A stretch of 64,000 bases of DNA. It comes from Rosa chinensis. Taxonomy: Eukaryota; Streptophyta; Magnoliopsida; Rosales; Rosaceae. The stretch spans positions 830,001 to 894,000 of the forward strand of contig NC_037094.1 of NCBI RefSeq assembly GCF_002994745.2, written 5' to 3'. The notes below the pieces were generated by a model. That model was not told the origin of the DNA and ran no database searches. It worked only from the letters and a program-made list of their open reading frames with translations. Shown in pieces: positions 33,864 to 46,624 of the stretch; position 1 is the stretch's first letter; every line of letters begins with the position of its first letter. Both the position numbers and the translations under genes were made by a program.

Positions 33864-34770
33864 AATACGGAGTAGTTTTAAATACACACCTTTTAATAAC
33901 TTAATACACATTGTTTACTCAATACACCACATATGTAATTTTTTTTTTCTAACATTTTACTAAATACACAACCCAAAAATATCCAAACTACCCTCAGCTC
34001 TCATAAACCAACATCCATTATCAATCAATTTAGCACCATAGTTAATCGACCTTGTGTCAATGATCAATGTTGCGTTACACAGCATGATCGAAGACCTAAG
34101 ATGGCATCATGTGAGCCAAATCAAATCTTTGGTTTAGATGCATTTGAGGAATTTGAGTAACAGGTTTATAACATTTATCTTGTTTGTTGACTTTGCTGGT
34201 TGGAGATTGATGGAAAGGTAGGATTAGATTGAAGGAGATAGATTGTTTACATGGCAGAGGTGTATAATAATTTAGAAATTGAATAATTCTCTCATATATC
34301 TTCACATTTTGAATAAATTATTTAACTTCTATAATTCATGATTGCAGAATAAAAATAATCATTTCATGTGGACTTTTCTTTAGGCATATACAAATATAGC
34401 ATGAGGTTTATGACGGTGATGTTCATGTGTTGCAAAGTTAATGTTGGGAAGACAAATGCAAAGATATATATAGAGAAGAGATAGCGTAATTTAATTTAAT
34501 TTTTTTTTTTTCTAACCTTGTAATGTAGATGTCTCTTTTAGTCATTTCACCTACTCATGAAATTTGATTTGAAATATTAAAAATAGGGATGTGTATTAAA
34601 AAGTTAAGGATGTGTATATAAAATTTCTTTAAAATACAAAAAGAAAACGTATAAACCAAACATGCAAAGATTTTAATTTCTTTTATTTTTTCTCTTCAAA
34701 GAGAGACACCATTATTCTGGTGCTTAAGTTTATTAATTACTCTATCCAAGAAACAAGTTTGTTAAGTACT
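33864..34770. other. AT-rich spacer
   Basis: Long A/T runs, no supported gene. The minus-strand frame at 34096-34305 has no family motif. Confidence 0.5.
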
Positions 34771-34771
34771 A

Positions 34772-35640
34772 CAATTTTTTTTTAATGAATATCAAATCAA
34801 TATATTAATAAAACTAAAGCCATAAAGGGTCATTACATATCCTCCTTCTATAGTCATAGGGTAGATAAAGAGTTTGGTGTAGTAGCACAATGATACATAG
34901 ATTAGGTCCAATCATTTGACGTTCCACGCTCATAAAGGAAGCCTATAGACTATTAACTACTACATAGTAAATAGGCAGAATAAACTAGACTCGATGACGC
35001 TCACTAAAACCTAGAAGCATAGCTCCCTAACAAAGTAGGGAATTATTGTAATCCAAAAGACTAAACTAAAATACTAAAGGCCTAGAGAAACAATATCCCA
35101 GCCCAAAGTTCCAGCCCCGAAGAGCAACCCAAAAGAAAAGATGCCAAACTCCAGGCCTAGCAGGACTGGCCTGACCCAAACCCAGGCTCCATCTCATTCA
35201 CATGCTAGACGCCTGTACAGCTCTGATGTGTCGCCTACCACGCCGCCAAAATGTCACCACAGCGTTCGTGACCCATACCGCCATGACCTGGCCCCTGCGG
35301 CCCACGTCGCCTCCACCCAAGTAGACCTAGCCCACGCTGTTGCGAAGTCGCCACCCCGATCCAGTGCACTTCTATCCCCCCACGATCCAAGCATCGCTTC
35401 AATCCTGAAAGCCAACGACTCACGCTGACCACTGTACAAGAAGACCACCGTGATCGTCGCACAGATCCCACTGAACCACCCTGCCAATACCTCGAGCAAA
35501 ACATAGTCCTCCCATGAACTCTCCCGAGCAAAAGCATCAGTCGCCCATCTGGCAGCAGACCGCAAACGTTAGCGAGGCCAGAGACTAAATTTCCCTACAC
35601 TACCAAGTTCAGGGCAAACTTACGACCTCAACCCAATAGG
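34772..35640 (-). mobile_element. Probable LINE-like non-LTR fragment, minus orientation
   Basis: A T run at 34772-34780 followed by AATGAATATCAAATCAATAT and a GC-rich body to about 35640 parallels the insertion at 31830-33022 (A-tailed on the minus strand, GC-rich frames without known domains). No clear target duplication was found, so the limits are approximate and the call is an inference. Confidence 0.35.
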
Positions 35641-35659
35641 ACTTACGAAATTGGCCAGT

Positions 35660-35812
35660 GTCCCAGCCTAGCCCAGTGGTATGGAATTATGCAGGACATT
35701 TTCTAGATTGTCCACCAAATGAGAGATTGTTGGTAGTGGGGATCAAACTTGTGTGGGTTTACACCTCAAGTCCGCTCTTGCCAACTGAACCAACTCTCAT
35801 TGGCATAAGCAG
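35660..35812 (+). mobile_element. Possible tRNA-derived SINE
   Basis: AGCCTAGCCCAGTGGTA (about 35667-35683) resembles a tRNA box A, and GGGGATCAAACTT (about 35737-35749) a degraded box B. The 3' part ends CCAACTGAACCAACTCTCAT. There is no clear A tail or target duplication, so this is tentative. Confidence 0.35.
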
Positions 35813-36001
35813 AAAGTCTTTGATGATACTTGATACAGCCCTTTCTGTATGATTGAACATGGGAAATCCTACTCTGGATGATGTCATGCCTAAAAACATT
35901 ACAAAGTTACTTTACAATGTTATTGATTTGTTGGAATTTTCTTAGGTACCCGGGTGTTTGCCATACACTCATTTTGTTAAATATTTTGGACCATTAGATT
36001 A

Positions 36002-36160
36002 GTAATATATCAAAAACAACAAATTTTATAAACCAAAGGGTGTATTGATGTACGTCATACCCTTATTTTTTAAAAACAACAAATTTTATAAACCAAAGGG
36101 TCTGACATATATCAAGGTACCTTTGGATTATGAACAATAAATTTTATAAACCAAAGAGTA
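36002..36160. repeat. Three copies of a 57-61 bp repeat
   Basis: The core AATTTTATAAACCAAAG occurs three times between about 36020 and 36155, with partly conserved flanks (AAAAACAACA before two of them). A small degenerate tandem array, no coding content. Confidence 0.8.
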
Positions 36161-36329
36161 ATTGCATGAAGTGTGGACCTCAAGTTTCAAAACGATCAAA
36201 GAGTACCTAAATTTTCAAGCATATCTCACATCCGAAGTCAGATTGAGTGGATGAGAGGAATCAAGCAAGCAGTATACTTCGCATTTACTAACTCAAAATG
36301 AGGGGAAAAAAAGGTGAGCTTTTTATATT

Positions 36330-36333
36330 GATA

Positions 36334-36357
<24 letters not shown>
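36330..36357. repeat. (TA)n microsatellite
   Basis: About 13 TA units directly joined to the T run of the LINE tail at 36356-36470. Confidence 0.8.
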
Positions 36358-36364
<7 letters not shown>

Positions 36365-36470
36365 TGAAAAATGGCTGGTGCAGCTGCCCTCAAGCCTTGA
36401 TTAATGAAACTGTCAAATACAGGGGAAGACACTGAGCCTAAACTCCTAATTACAATAAGTATCTAGAGTC
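36356..36470 (-). mobile_element. LINE 3' tail, minus orientation
   Basis: On the minus strand: GTATTTGACAGTTTCATTAA, then TCAAGGCTTGAGGGCAGC and an A run. It is closely similar to 45190-45305, and both end in poly(A). Two dispersed copies of one 3' end with A tails indicate a 5'-truncated non-LTR family. Confidence 0.7.
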
Positions 36471-36570
36471 TTTTCCGAAATAATATCAGAAATCTCTATA
36501 TTGATTTTTGGGTTTTTGTCCATTTACCCCATTTCTAGGGACTTTTTTCTCACTTACCCCATTAAGTTTT

Positions 36571-36900
36571 TTTAATTCCCTCTTACCCAATACACTCTAA
36601 TGGACACTTCCCTAATACCCCATTAAGATTTTTTTTTTTGTTTTTAATTTTGTTTTAATACCATTTTACCCCTCACCCCTTTGTTACTTAGAGAGAGAGA
36701 AATCATAGGAGACTTCGCCGGAGCCTAATTTTTTTAATACCATCTTACCCAATACACTTTAATGGACTCTTCCCTAATACCTCATTAAGATTTTATTTTT
36801 ATTTTTAATACCATTTTACCCCTCACCTCTTTGTTACTTAGAGAGAGAGAGAGAGAATGGAAGAGAGAGAAGCCATAGGAGACTTCACCGGAGCCAGTCA
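36571..36900. repeat. Tandem duplication of about 165 bp
   Basis: The block from CTTACCCAATACACT through TTTTACCCCTCACC and TTGTTACTTAGAGAGAGAG to GGAGACTTC(G/A)CCGGAGCC appears twice (about 36582-36726 and 36736-36897). The copies differ by small substitutions and by the length of the GA run. Confidence 0.88.
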
Positions 36901-37289
36901 CCGGCCACCGGAATCCAGTCACAGGCTACCATATTCCAATATCAATTGAAAATATCTATTGCCCCCTAATAAACATTTAATATACCACTATTTCCCCAAT
37001 AAAACTTTCTTTTTAAGCTAAAAACAAAAAAATCATGCTTCAGAACTTTTTTAATTTTTTTTTAACCAAGCTTCTGATATAACATTCAATAACAAAAAAC
37101 CAAATGTCCAAAATCGAATCCTAATTCAAAACTCTGTCAAATCCAATCTATTCAAAAATGAATAATCCTTAGAATCCAATAACAGTCTGATCCTAAAATC
37201 AAGAACTATAACCAAAACCACACAAATCGAAAAGAAAAATTGAAATTCAGGTATTGAGAAGAGCCAGAATGATCCAAATTTGTGAAAAA

Positions 37290-37596
37290 TCAAATCGAAC
37301 AAAGCGACCTCCAACTCCTTGGCCCCACCTCTCCTCCCCATGAACAGCGCCATCTCCTGCCACCTCAGCACGTCCATGAACAGCAGGTCCTAGATCGGGC
37401 GGTCCATAATCACCACAGGGACGCACTCGAACCTCAGAGCCTCTCCAATCCCGGACACATCGCCGTCGTAGTACTCGAAGATACAGAACTTGCTGCTAGA
37501 GAGCCTTTGTGCATAGATCTGCTGCGTCGACAGCTCCGATTCGATCAGGAACTTCGGGGTGGAGCGTAACCCGTTGACTATGGCGGAATCATTCAC
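37290..37596 (-). pseudogene. GT47 exostosin-family glycosyltransferase fragment with in-frame stop
   Basis: The minus-strand frame reads NDSAIVNGLRSTPKFLIESE, then LSSSKFCIFEYYDGDVSGIG, EALRFECVPVVIMDRPI, a TAG stop at 37393-37391, and continues in the same frame DLLFMDVLRWQEMALFMG. This is the conserved C-terminal donor-binding part of plant exostosin-like (GT47) transferases, where the stop position is normally Gln (CAG to TAG). Similarity fades after GGAKELEVALFD. The N-terminal half of the domain is absent upstream of 37596. It is intronless and 5'-truncated, so probably a decayed retrocopy or fragment. Confidence 0.75.
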
Positions 37597-38426
37597 CTAA
37601 TTCGAACTAACGTAACCCCGATCTGACTCGGGTCTGGGCCGTGATCTGATGCGGTCCGATATACTTGAGCGCCAGACGGCCTAGGACTTTGCCAGAGCCA
37701 GAGGTCAGTGGGGGAGGGAGGGAGGGAGAGAGAGAGAGAGAGAGGGGGGGAATGATGGGACTGGGACAAATTTATAATTTTTTCGATTCAGAAACAACAG
37801 AACTTTACAAACCACCAAAGGACCTAAATTTTCAAGCATCTGTCACATTCATCCTCATGAGAACAAAATCAAAATGAGAGAATGAAATGAATCAAGCGGG
37901 CAGTAAACCTTGCATTTACTTATAGAAAGATAATAAGAATGAAAGTGAGCTATTTTGAATTGAAATTTTTTCATCATTCGATGATGTGGTACCTTCACAA
38001 GTTTATTTATAGGCATCCGTTACCTTACAATTAACTTTTTCAAGTATGTTAATAATTTTAAAAATCCTCTCAAAAAAGAAAATTAAAAAATTGAAGATCA
38101 GTTAAAAAAATCAATCCATGTAAGATGAAGGAATGTGTTTTTTTTTTTTTTTTTTGGATTTCCAAGTTGGACTTCCCCTTCCCCATTGATACAAACTAAT
38201 GCCAAAAGAAAAATTTTGTTGAGAGTTTTCGAAATTGCTAGCTGTATTTTAAAGATACTAGTTAACCCTTAGAAAATGGGTGTTTTTATTTTACTTTATT
38301 TTATTGTCCCAGTTTCCTAGTCCCAATTTTAAAATTCAAATGCCTTCAAGACCGTTGAACTCTGCAGGAGGAAAAGTAAGTCTCTGTCACACTGTGTTAC
38401 CATTCGAGTGGAAGCAGAAAACAACA
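37597..38426. other. Spacer and CDCA7-like gene upstream region
   Basis: GGGA/GA low-complexity run at 37710-37750; A/T homopolymers near 38138-38155. The ATG at 38340 with GGAAAAGTAAGTC soon after could mark a leader exon with a donor, but I did not include it in the coding sequence. Confidence 0.4.
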
Positions 38427-40262
38427 ATGGGAAGGCTCCTCCGAACCAAGAGTGACTATGAAGATCTCAGAAATGCTCGCATATTACAAAACCAGGTCCT
38501 TCCTTCTCTTATTTGGCTTGCTCACATTCACCCTTCTCTTTCTTGTTTGATGACAATGGCATTCCCCGTTCTTGAAAGTGAACTCTGACTACTTACAGGC
38601 TCGTTTGAATTCGCTGGGGGTTCATAAGACTCTCTCCGACCTCCACTCCATTTCTTCATCAGCAAAACCACCAAAGGCCCATGTCAGAAAGTACTGCAAG
38701 AAGGTCTATGATCTTACCTCTTTGCGCCGATCGGACCGATTGAAGGGAACAGCTACCACTCTAGCAACAACAACAACCCCAAATAATACTTCATCTCGAC
38801 GATCAAGGTTGACAGGTAAATCCGTCAAGCCTTTTCAGGCTTTTATTTTATATTTGCCCTCCTTGGCGCTAAGATACTTCTGGTTTCTAAATTGTATTTG
38901 GTGAAGTAACAGAAGTGGGTGGAAGTGGAGAGAGTGCGGAGGGGAATAAGAGGAGGCCTGCAAATGCGCCTTTTGTGGAAGTAAAGGGTTCGGAGATGCA
39001 GCTAGTTTCGTCTGAGTCTTGGGCTCGGCGTTGTGATAGCAAGAGCCGCGGCAGTGTCTATCATTCTGTTTTCGGGATTTGCTGCCATTTTTGCAGGTTT
39101 TGCGTCTTACCTTTTTTGGTTTATACACATTGTTAAGCAAGAATATAATGAATTGTGGTACTAGGATGTTAGATAACTAGATAGGCATGCTGACCCTTTA
39201 ACCTGGGTTTGATTCTTACAGTGAACTTCACTTACAAGCTCTAGTAAATCGAGTAACTTCTATAGTATAAATGTGTCTGCCTTTGGATTTTACATGCATG
39301 CTCTCAATTTCAATGGTTAGTGGGAGTGACTTTTTATGTTTCTAACTTCATGTAATGAAAACGATTCAAGGTTTAGTAACTATGTCATCTTAAAATATGT
39401 AGAGTGAGAACCAGCGTCTCTGTAGTTTACTGGTGCGAAATGCTTTGTCTTTAGAAATCGGTATCATTACTAGCTCAATCTTCAATGTACAATAAGTGCA
39501 GGCAAAAGAAGTTGTGTGGTGAAGAAGATTGCAAGCGATGTGGTACTCTTGATATGGACCAACCTTGCATTGGTTAGTTCTCTGATGGAATCCATTTTAG
39601 CATTCAGACGAACCTTGAAACACTACTGAAACTTGTTGCTCCTATATGCACAGGAAAAACAGATTGTTCAGTTTGTCACTCTACCAATGGTGTTCTTTGC
39701 CGGGGTTGTCTCAAGGTTAGGTATGGTGAAGGTGAGTCTTTCTTTGGAGATATAAGAAAAGCAATTACATGGATCAGATGAGGGAGATTAGATGTTAATT
39801 TATTGTAATGCTTTGTTAGAAATGGAGGAAGTGAGAGAAAACAAAGATTGGATGTGCCCACATTGCATAGAAGAAAAAGGAGTAAGACCTTACTGGATAT
39901 GTAACAGGTATGTTCATGACACAATACATTTGCTAATTCAACTTTATGTGCTCATGATAGAGAGACTTACTGGGGATTTAATCTTCACTTTGTGTCCTTG
40001 AATGACATAATAGCTCATTCTGCATGAAGAAGCGAAAGTTGGCTCCGACTGGGATAGCAATATACAGATGTAAGTATATGTCCCATTCCTCGATTCTTGA
40101 TTGGCTTGTTTTTGCTCTTTTTCCCCGTTCTCATTGTCACATTAGTTACTTAGTGTACTGCATAGGATGTTGATTTCCTTTCATTCGATTGGGTTTGAAG
40201 GTCAGGAGATGGGATACAAGTCAGTGGCACATCTGCTAATGGATGAACTTCAACGAAAATGA
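38427..40262 (+). CDS. CDCA7-like zinc-finger (zf-4CXXC_R1) protein
   Basis: Nuclear protein of the CDCA7 family. Members partner with the HELLS/DDM1 chromatin remodeller and support maintenance of DNA methylation in animals and plants. Eight coding exons join in frame: 38427-38495, 38599-38815, 38913-39096, 39502-39572, 39654-39731, 39820-39907, 40014-40069 and 40201-40262, giving 274 aa. The N-terminus (MGRLLRTKSDYEDLRNARIL) is the charged helix typical of plant members, followed by a basic KKVYDLTSLRRSDRLKG. The C-terminal zinc domain begins near residue 152: CCHFC, C..C..RC, DCSVC, LCRGCLKVRYGE, WMCPHC, WICNSSFCMKKR, then LAPTGIAIY and GYKSVAHLL. The number and order of Cys pairs match the family. 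An upstream in-frame Met at 38340 is less family-like. Confidence 0.9.
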
Positions 40263-41381
40263 ATCGACATGGAGCAATGTAACTGCTACAGTTTGTATAA
40301 CTGATGTTTTAGGAAGGAACACTTGATCTGCTATAAAGTTTATTGTAGTAGGCTCTTTGCCTCAATATTAGTTGTAACATGTATTAGATTAGATCGGCGA
40401 GATCCCTCTAACTTGGATAAGACCTAATGCTTTTGAATACATGCTTGGTATATGTGAATGTTGATTGGGTTGGTTTTATACCATGCTCGATCTTGCACAA
40501 GAAAATTGGAAAGAAGTTGTCACTTGACAGCAAAGTTGCTCAATCCATTTGTAGACCAAACAATTGAAAGGTAAACGAGAAAGACCAATAATGCAGACAT
40601 CAAACATTTCAGAGTCAGGATCAACTCAAATTGCATGTACCGTGGTAATATCATGAGATCGAGCAAGTCTTGAACAAAATAATCAAATATTCATCACCAT
40701 AACTAGTACTACAATAGTAGTACCTCATGGCGAAACAAATTTCCGATCGCAACCATTGTCCGTGATTATTTGGTCCGCAAATGTCATTCTTCTAATTTAA
40801 AATTCTAAATATTAGAAATAGAGAAATAATAACGAAATTAGAACTCCCGAATCTTGAGCTATGTCATTACGAGTTACATTTAGAATAAAATAATGTTTGA
40901 GAGTCAAATTTCAATTATACTAGAGTGAAGCATGCAAAAAGGACTAAAAATTTGCCTACACACTTCACATTTTTTTTTTTGCAAGAAAAATGACATATTA
41001 GAAAATTGTTAATTTTGGACAAATGAACAGGAATATGTAATAATCTCAAAAACCCGCATCACATGCTAGTTAAATATTCGGAAGCCATGATTTGCTTACT
41101 CGACAGATTATTGGTGAGAGAAAGGAGATGAACAATCTCTCCAGACGCGTTTCCTGTTGGCAAAAAGTTACTCCCCTAATTAATTTTATGAATTGAAAAA
41201 AAAAAAAAAAGAATAAATAACCACCATAGTTGGAGTGATTGAGATTATGTTTAGGAAATAGTATGCTCTAACCCCATCCTAAAACCCCTGCAAACCCCAA
41301 AGCTCTCACTTCCTCACCCCTCTAATTCTTCATAAACCTTGTCCACTATCCACACCACTCCAAACCCTCCAAGAACTAAGC
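40263..41381. other. Spacer between CDCA7-like and DnaJ genes
   Basis: 3' UTR of the upstream gene, then AT-rich sequence without a supported gene. The last ~100 bases before 41382 are the C-rich leader of the DnaJ gene. Confidence 0.5.
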
Positions 41382-44300
41382 ATGCCCATAATTCAAACCC
41401 ACTCACCTTACTCTTTCAGCTCCTCCACTCTCAGGCCCTCTTCCACATTCTTCACCGGAAAAGACCCAACTTTGAAACCCAATTTCGCTCCTTTCATCCG
41501 TACAAAACCTCCACGTTTGGTCCTCAGGGCCGCCGGAACCGATTACTATAAGACCCTCAACCTCGACAGAAATGCAACCCTGAAGGAGATAAAGACATCT
41601 TATCGAAAGCTCGCTCGACAGGTTAGCTTTTCTCAGTTGGGTATTGAAAATGTGAGCTGCTCTTAGCGAAAGTTTAAATCTTTTTTGACTTTGATGAATA
41701 CCCAATTGTTGGAACAGTACCATCCTGATTTGAACAAGGGCTCTGGAGCTGAAGACAAGTTCAAAGAGATTAGTGCTGCATATGAGGTACTTCTACCAAG
41801 GCTTACTGTGTAGTTTTGATAGTTTTTGGTTTCGGTAGTGATGTATCATGTATTGACTGATGTTGTATGAAGTTGGTTTAGCAGTTATGAAATTAGTGAA
41901 TGTATATTGCATGATGCATCAATGCTTCCTTATATGGTTTCGATTCAAGTGGTAAGTAAGCTGTTGTTTAGGTCCTATCAGATGAGGAGAAAAGAGCTTC
42001 GTATGACCGCTTTGGCGAGGCAGGCTTACAGGGAGAATATGGTTCTTCAAACATGGGTTCAGCCGGGGTAAGATCATGCATACCACAGTGTTAGTTCTTT
42101 AGTTTTTCTACTCAAGGCACTAATCGTGTTAACTGCATTCTGATGAATGATCACTATTACGTAGGTGGATCCTTTTGACGTTTTTGATGCGTACTTTGGG
42201 GGAAGGGGTGAATCAGGAGGCATGAACTTCAATTTTAACTTCAATACGCCAAACTCAGGAAATCAGGGCCTTGACATTCGGTAATTGTCTAGCTGTGCTA
42301 TCACTATTAATTGGTTATGTACCTGTCAAAGCATGTCCTTTTTTGCCTTAACAAAGTAGAGTTCAATATTGGTTTGCATGTTTGTAGAAGTATGCTAATA
42401 CTATGACCTTCAAATGACTTGGTCATTCTTCTATGTTCCAGGTATGAAATGCAACTGAGCTTTGAAGAATCCATTTTCGGAGGACAGAAGGAATTTGAAG
42501 TTTCTTGTGTTGAGACTTGTGATACGTGTGGTGGAAGTGGTGCTAAATCTGATAACTGCATCAAATCATGTACTGGTTGTGGAGGAAGAGGAGGGGTGAC
42601 AAAAACTCAGAGAACACCATTTGGCATGATATCCATGGTAAAGGGATCCATTTTGATTATTAAAATCATGGATAATTGTAGTACATCCAATTTTGAAAGA
42701 AGTTTTCTTTGCCTCATCCGTGCAGATAGTATTGCAAGTATCAAAGAAATTTTAACAGTTGAATCAGTATATGTGCGTGGGTGTTTTATAAATTGTTGGA
42801 AGTTAAATGCAATATGTTCAGATTTGCTGTAAGCCTATGAACATAGAGTTAATCTGATAATTATTTAGTCTGCCTCTTCCTACCAATGACTCAAGATCTC
42901 ATTACATGTTTATTGGTGTGCTGATTGCTCATATTTTTTAATCAATAGGTATCTACCTGCTCAAAGTGTGACGGTCAAGGTACAATAATAACTGATCCCT
43001 GCAAAAAATGCAATGGCAAGGGACAAGTGCAGTCAAAAAGAGCAATGGTTGTAACCATTCCAGCTGGTGTTAGTGATGGAGACACAATGAAAGTTCAAGG
43101 GGAGGGGAATATTGATAAGAGAAGGTGTTTACACAGTTCAAATTAATGTTCTCAGTATTATTTTCCTTTTTCTTTTGCTAACTAGTCTTTACATTTGGGT
43201 TTTTGAACTTCTCTATGAGAGGCCATCTGGCCGTGTACCTGCTGTGTCTTTTTCTTATGGGTGCCTTAGCAACTGGTTTAGCAAGTGAGCTAGATCAATG
43301 TATGGGGTGTCGGAGGGAGAAGAATAAAGGGCATATTAAAGATAAACAAAAAAGAATGAAGTTTGGTGTCACACAATTAGTCATATATGTTGGTCAAAAA
43401 GTGGTTTCTTAGTTGTTGATTTCTGTCGTAATTGGTTAATTAAAGAAATTATAAATATACAGCTCTGTTAATAGAAGCAGATTTCAGATAAATTACCATC
43501 TTTCTCTGGAAACTATTGTGACCTACCAGAGGAATTCACATTGGCTGGGAAGTTTTATTCTTCCAGGATTATATAGGGTAATAATATACTTACAATGTTC
43601 TGATTCTTACGGCATTTGACTCTATATTGAATATAGTTCACTGTTTCCCGCCTTAATGCACTTTTCTTTCATGTTAGTCATTCTTTCTAGAATACCTGGC
43701 ACATATTTGTGCACTTTTACTGTTTGTGACTTTCTTTAATATTTACTTTTTTTGGCAGGGGTGTAGTTGGTGATGTCTACATAATGCTTCGTATAAATGA
43801 AAGGACTGGAATTCGGAGGGAGGGTGTCAATCTATTTTCAACTATAAATATTGATTATACTGAGGCTATTTTAGGAACTGTGATAAAGGTAATAGTAACA
43901 TTACCATATGAGGGTTCCGATATGTAATTGGTAGTAGAGTTGTATAGGAGTTGTGTGACATGAAACTTTCATTTACTTTAGGTAGAAACTGTTGAAGGCA
44001 TGAAAGAGCTTGAAATTCCTTCTGGAATTCAGCCTGGAGAAACAGTAAAGTTGTCCCGTATGGGGGTTCCAAACATGCGTAAACCTTCTGTTAGAGGAGA
44101 TCATCACTTTGTTGTGAATGTACTTATTCCAAAGAGAATCAGGTTGCAGTTCTTGAACTATATTATGCTTCCTTCTTTCATGTAGTTTTAAAATATTAGT
44201 TTAACTTGAGCATCCAGCTTGATATACAAATACCTTGTATTTTTGAATGACAGTGGCGCAGAACGCACACTTGTTGAAGAACTCGCTTCACTTAGGACCT

Positions 44301-45001
44301 CTAAAAAGGGCCACTCAGGTGCTTCAAAAGGCACTGGTATGTAGATTCAACTTTCAAGTCTGTTATGAACTACTATCTAATTATCATATATATATATATA
44401 TATCAATATATATATTTATATATCAATTGAATTTATCATGGTTTAATACTATTCTTATTTTCTTGCACTGTCCCAGGGACACAAGATGCGCATAAAAGCA
44501 GAAACCACGCAACTAGTACTTCAAGGCAGGGGAAAAAATGTGTTTCGTCCTTGTGGAACTCTATAAAAGGCGTATTGGGGTATGCCTTTGTGTCTCATTT
44601 CCATAAGTTCTGGTTTTCGGTCTATCTTCATGTTAAAAGAAGAAAATTTCTGCATTCTATTATTCTGGTTCTGTCATTTCTTGCCTCTCATATCTGAATT
44701 TGAATCACCATGGGTTTGCATGCATATGAGCTGCTTTAACCATGCCCCATTTCGCAGGGGGAGGCAGTCGCAGGAGAGATTTGCATCAGTTACCATGGAC
44801 AGACCGGCACTTTTGTGGGGTTCAAGCAAGCCTGATTCCTTTTATATGGCATCAATTTTTGGAGTTTTAGTTGTAACTTGTATTTGTACCGCGATAGGAA
44901 AGACTCGAAACCTCACTTTATCACAACACAAGGATAGTTCTCGTACTCATAGAACAAACAACAATGCTGACGGAAATACTCGATCTGACATAGATGATTA
45001 A
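41382..45001 (+). CDS. DJA4: Plastid-type DnaJ (Hsp40, type I) co-chaperone
   Basis: J-domain co-chaperone stimulating plastid Hsp70. Eleven coding exons join in frame: 41382-41621, 41718-41786, 41972-42067, 42165-42280, 42442-42637, 42949-43124, 43759-43888, 43982-44142, 44254-44336, 44477-44579 and 44758-45001, giving 537 aa. Residues 1 to about 48 are Ser/Thr/Pro-rich and basic, like a transit peptide. The J domain ([20 protein letters not shown]) has HPD at 82-84, split by an intron before Y81. A Gly-rich/F segment ([16 protein letters not shown]) and four zinc motifs follow ([32 protein letters not shown]), then the substrate-binding C-terminal domains. A C-terminal extension beyond canonical DnaJ holds a predicted membrane segment at about 485-503. 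Symbol follows similarity and synteny with Arabidopsis At3g17830. Confidence 0.93.
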
Positions 45002-45189
45002 GTTGCTCACAGAGATGTAACCATTGTCGATGCGGCACGAAACTGTAATAGTAAATTCTGATATCAATACAAGGAACACATTTTTCGTGTACTTACGTAT
45101 GATGAATATGGCAATAACTTGCACTTCCCAATTCTCAGCGAGTAAAGATAGAGTCCAAGGTAGTATTTCAAGATGTTCTCTAGATGCTT

Positions 45190-45305
45190 ATTGTCATCAG
45201 GGGTTTAGGCTCAATGTTCTCCTCATTGTATTCGACAGTTTAATTAATCAAGACTTGAGGGCAACCGCAGCAGCCCTTTATTCAACAAAAAAAAAAAAAA
45301 AAAAA
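45190..45305 (+). mobile_element. LINE 3' tail with poly(A)
   Basis: GGGGTTTAGGCTCAATGTTC, GTATTCGACAGTTTAATTAA, TCAAGACTTGAGGGCAACC and a run of 19 A (45287-45305). It is a close relative of the minus-strand copy at 36356-36470. It sits between the DnaJ stop codon and the eL42 promoter and may contribute to the DnaJ 3' UTR. Confidence 0.7.
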
Positions 45306-45349
45306 GATGAGTCCAAAGCGTTGAACAGAGAAATTCATGGGAGGTTTAA

Positions 45350-45509
45350 CGGGCCGAGCCCAACTCACTCTAGAAAAGCCCAATCTATTTTTTTTTATTT
45401 TTAAATAAAAAAACCCGCAAAACCCTAAAACCCACCCCAAGAACGTTATAGAGGCCGCGTCCGCTTTCTTCTTCTTCTCAGTCTTCTCCATCTCCACGCC
45501 GCCGTAGCC
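45350..45509 (+). promoter_or_regulatory. eL42 promoter with telo-box and site II motifs
   Basis: AAAACCCTAAAACCC at 45419-45433 is a telo-box (AAACCCTA). AGCCCAA at 45356 and AGCCCAAT at 45377 are reverse-complement site II (TGGGCT) elements. This pairing within about 150 bases of the start is characteristic of plant ribosomal-protein genes. Confidence 0.72.

Positions 45510-46624
<1,115 letters not shown>

Noticed and set aside
35235..35565. Two overlapping minus-strand frames of about 100 codons.
   Set aside because: GC-rich non-LTR-like sequence, no domain, and both frames open at once, so chance is likely.
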